Part shown: piece after piece, positions 31,387 to 33,129 of the stretch
Layout: every line of letters begins with the position of its first letter
How positions within the stretch are numbered: position 1 is the stretch's first letter
Source: Ruminococcus sp.
GTDB lineage: Bacteria > Bacillota > Clostridia > Oscillospirales > Ruminococcaceae
Reading direction: 5' to 3'
Length of the DNA: 33,129 nt
Assembly (NCBI GenBank): GCA_021199375.1
Contig: JAJQIB010000001.1
Location: forward strand, 1 to 33,129
Translations under genes and position numbers: made by a program
Notes under the pieces: model-generated
Databases searched by the model: none
The model's input: the letters and a program-made list of their open reading frames with translations, nothing else
What the model was told of the DNA's origin: nothing

Positions 31387-33054
31387 TTACTTTTTCCACC
31401 ATTGTAAGAATCTTCTACCAAGCTGCTTGCCGCCGCCATGCGTCTTTGAGTACTCATTTGCTGCCGCAATAGCAATTAATAGGATTCCTGCAACGAGCAG
31501 ATAAACCCACCATGCTACCGATTCAAGCGAGTCCTTTGTGATGTATAAGCTAAGTCCTAACAGTGTTGCCGCTGAGATTATAAACCATCTAAAGGATTTC
31601 ACTCTAATTGACCATACGATCAGGGTAATGGAAACTGAGCAGACAAATATAGTATTTGTAACCGATTGAAAATAAAGTGCGTCAGACACTAACAGCAAAA
31701 ATCCCGCAAGCGATATGCCAAAGCCTAAGCTATAGGCTTTTTCAGGACTGCCACGCCATATAATGAACATAGCAATAGCATAAAGCTCAATTGAAGCTAC
31801 ACACAGCTTTAGCATCACTGATCCCGAGCTTATAATCACAAACGGCTGAACTGCCACAAGTGAGCATGCCGCAAAAGCCGCTATACTCATAAAACTAAGA
31901 TTAAGCTTTCTTGGATTTTCATATCTAATCATATTTATCCAAAATGCACAAGCTTCTATGATTGCGATGAAAAGTGCAGTTTTTACGCTTATTTCTCCTC
32001 CACCATTTATAACAGTAAAAAATGGTGCGAAAAACGCTCCGACTTGTGCAACATCAAGCCTTATGACCGACTTGTTGTTAAAATAGCAAAGCTTTTTATT
32101 AAAGATGAGACGAGATGCTAAAATTAGCACCGCCATTATTGCCGCACTGGTAATGATGTAAATATCACTTTGTTCAAGCGTATTTGTTGGTAAAAGTTTG
32201 CAAATTCTAAATGAAATTACATAAAATATCGTCACTGGAAGTATCGCCGTGAGGTTTACATCTTCAAATATTGTAACTACAAAAAGTGCCGCACATATTA
32301 AAAGGCATGTTCCCATAAGTGCAACGCCTTCGCAGAAAAATGAGGCAAACAAAAGCAAAATTGCTGCCGCAACCACCCAAGGATACTGTGCGATTTTTAG
32401 CATTGATGAGTCGCTGTTTTCACTATAAAAAGATATAACAGCAGTTAAAAATGTGAGGATTATACTACCGATAAGCATTCCAACTCCAGCATTGTCAACA
32501 AGACCGCCGAGACGCAAAAATACGAATACCATTGGAAGCGGAGACAGAACATTTGCCGCAACGTGAACAGGACTGGGATTTTTTTCGTATGTGAGCCACG
32601 CAAGAAGTGCCGTAACGCAAATCCAGCAAACAATTGCTACAATTGGATCCTTAACTGAATTGAGTGAGAAGCCCAGAAAAGTAAGTACTATCGGGAAAAG
32701 TGCGTCACTAAACGGAGTACGAATTTTGTGGATAAGCATAAAGCAAATGATAAACAGCATGGTAAGTAACATGAAAATTCTTAGCCCTGAAACGTCATCA
32801 ATATCCGTGTATTTTAAAAATGTTACAAAAAAGCCTGAAAGGGTGATAAGAGTTACGGGAAAGACATGCCGCCAAAAAAGTGTGAACATTCTGTACTTGG
32901 GCTTGCGTTCAACTACGAGATATAGCACAAATGCCACTATAAAAGCCATGTAAATTGTAGAGCAAATGGAAGTTTGCTTGTTTAATCCTATCCAGTTTAT
33001 AGCAAAGCATGCCGTCATACCGATAAATGAGATGTCGGTTAACGGGGTACGCAT
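31387..33054 (-). CDS. Large polytopic membrane protein, probably truncated at the N-terminus by an IS200/IS605-like element
   Basis: At least 555 residues with about sixteen hydrophobic helices and a short basic tail (RRFLQWWKK). The C-terminal part (AWWVYLLVAGILLIAIAAANE) recalls the end of very large SCO7613/DUF2157-type membrane proteins, whose N-terminal halves carry other domains; that identification is tentative. The ATG at 33054 has no ribosome binding site, and the frame stays open upstream to a TAG inside the mobile-element end at about 33080. A lost 5' part is therefore likely. It could instead be a complete protein expressed from a promoter inside the element. No strong terminator is seen downstream. 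Confidence 0.7.
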   Translation of the reverse strand: MRTPLTDISFIGMTACFAINWIGLNKQTSICSTIYMAFIVAFVLYLVVERKPKYRMFTLFWRHVFPVTLITLSGFFVTFLKYTDIDDVSGLRIFMLLTMLFIICFMLIHKIRTPFSDALFPIVLTFLGFSLNSVKDPIVAIVCWICVTALLAWLTYEKNPSPVHVAANVLSPLPMVFVFLRLGGLVDNAGVGMLIGSIILTFLTAVISFYSENSDSSMLKIAQYPWVVAAAILLLFASFFCEGVALMGTCLLICAALFVVTIFEDVNLTAILPVTIFYVISFRICKLLPTNTLEQSDIYIITSAAIMAVLILASRLIFNKKLCYFNNKSVIRLDVAQVGAFFAPFFTVINGGGEISVKTALFIAIIEACAFWINMIRYENPRKLNLSFMSIAAFAACSLVAVQPFVIISSGSVMLKLCVASIELYAIAMFIIWRGSPEKAYSLGFGISLAGFLLLVSDALYFQSVTNTIFVCSVSITLIVWSIRVKSFRWFIISAATLLGLSLYITKDSLESVAWWVYLLVAGILLIAIAAANEYSKTHGGGKQLGRRFLQWWKK

Positions 33055-33072
33055 GTTGGTTTTCTTTGGCAA

Positions 33073-33129
33073 AATAGTGACCTACTCCCACCGCCTAAGC
33101 TAACGCTTAGAGGCGGGGGCTTCTCGCTC
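33073..33129 (-). mobile_element. Right end of an IS200/IS605-type element, partial
   Basis: The minus strand reads GAAGCCCCCGCCTCTAAGC, then TTAGCTTAGGCGG, then TGGGAGTAGGTCAC. The subterminal hairpin pairs CCGCCTAAGC (33091-33100) with GCTTAGAGGCGG (33105-33116, two bases bulged). This is the layout of IS605-group right ends, where TnpA acts on hairpins rather than inverted repeats. The tnpB gene should lie just beyond the window. The exact boundary with host DNA, near 33073-33078, cannot be fixed. Confidence 0.6.
33100..33129 (-). CDS. Possible 3' end of tnpB (TnpB-like protein), partial
   Basis: The minus strand codes EREAPASKR then TAG, the type of C-terminal tail seen where IS605 tnpB runs into the right-end hairpin. 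Nine codons only, so the call rests on the adjacent element end. Confidence 0.35.
   Translation of the reverse strand, partial: EREAPASKR

Noticed and set aside
31355-31390. Intrinsic terminator after the large membrane-protein gene
   Set aside because: An eight-base T run exists on the minus strand, but no stable stem could be found before it.
1-33129. CRISPR array, tRNA or rRNA genes
   Set aside because: No regularly spaced direct repeats, cloverleaf-like segments with CCA-type ends or rRNA-like conserved blocks were noticed by eye.

Overview
The window looks like a chromosomal stretch from a low-to-moderate G+C anaerobic Firmicute of class Clostridia, most likely a gut or rumen Ruminococcus/Oscillospiraceae-type bacterium. 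The evidence is strong Shine-Dalgarno sites, consensus sigma-A promoters with 17-bp spacers, a spore gene (spoVAC), a type IV-like pilin, a lipoprotein GH5 cellulase, a sortase-type surface protein ending in NPSTG, and fucose and xylulose catabolism. No rRNA, tRNA or CRISPR array was seen, and no intergenic gap exceeds 300 bases. Both ends carry what look like mobile-element termini: an IS3-like end at 1-54 and an IS200/IS605-like right end at about 33073-33129.

Region by region. (a) 82-354 is a small orphan NrdD-C-terminus-like protein with its own promoter. (b) 554-5779 is a leftward L-fucose operon (fucI, rhamnulokinase-type kinase, fucU, fucA, sirtuin) running from a consensus promoter at 5836-5864 to a terminator at 515-547. 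A divergent EamA transporter (5952-6815) and a ROK regulator (6844-8124) follow and may belong to the same sugar locus. (c) 8387-10501 holds monocistronic spoVAC with a sigma-G-like promoter, an orphan prepilin, a 46-residue membrane peptide and ung. (d) 10548-12691 holds xylB and a GtrA-family membrane protein. (e) 12955-16450 is a rightward operon: CNNM/CorC-like CBS protein, four-helix membrane protein, TatD-linked radical SAM protein, hisC.

(f) 16532-19801 is a divergent pair: a repetitive, probably wall-anchored surface protein and a lipoprotein cellulase. The surface-protein promoter carries ten consecutive G residues between -35 and -10, giving a 19-bp spacer. All fourteen other consensus sigma-A promoters listed here have 17. 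This is the strongest candidate for an undescribed regulatory device: slipped-strand phase variation of a surface protein.

(g) 19860-24023 holds a LysR-MFS operon, cobD/cbiB and an SDR oxidoreductase. (h) 24214-26875 is a DUF2975 / XRE-HTH / DUF4153-type / thioesterase operon, followed by a zinc-ribbon membrane protein (26974-27765). (i) 27832-31275 is a leftward operon: small membrane protein, D-2-hydroxyacid dehydrogenase, proB, proA. (j) 31387-33054 is a polytopic membrane protein whose 5' end abuts the IS200/IS605-like end and which is probably N-terminally truncated.

Assignments rest on motif recognition by eye; no database search was possible.
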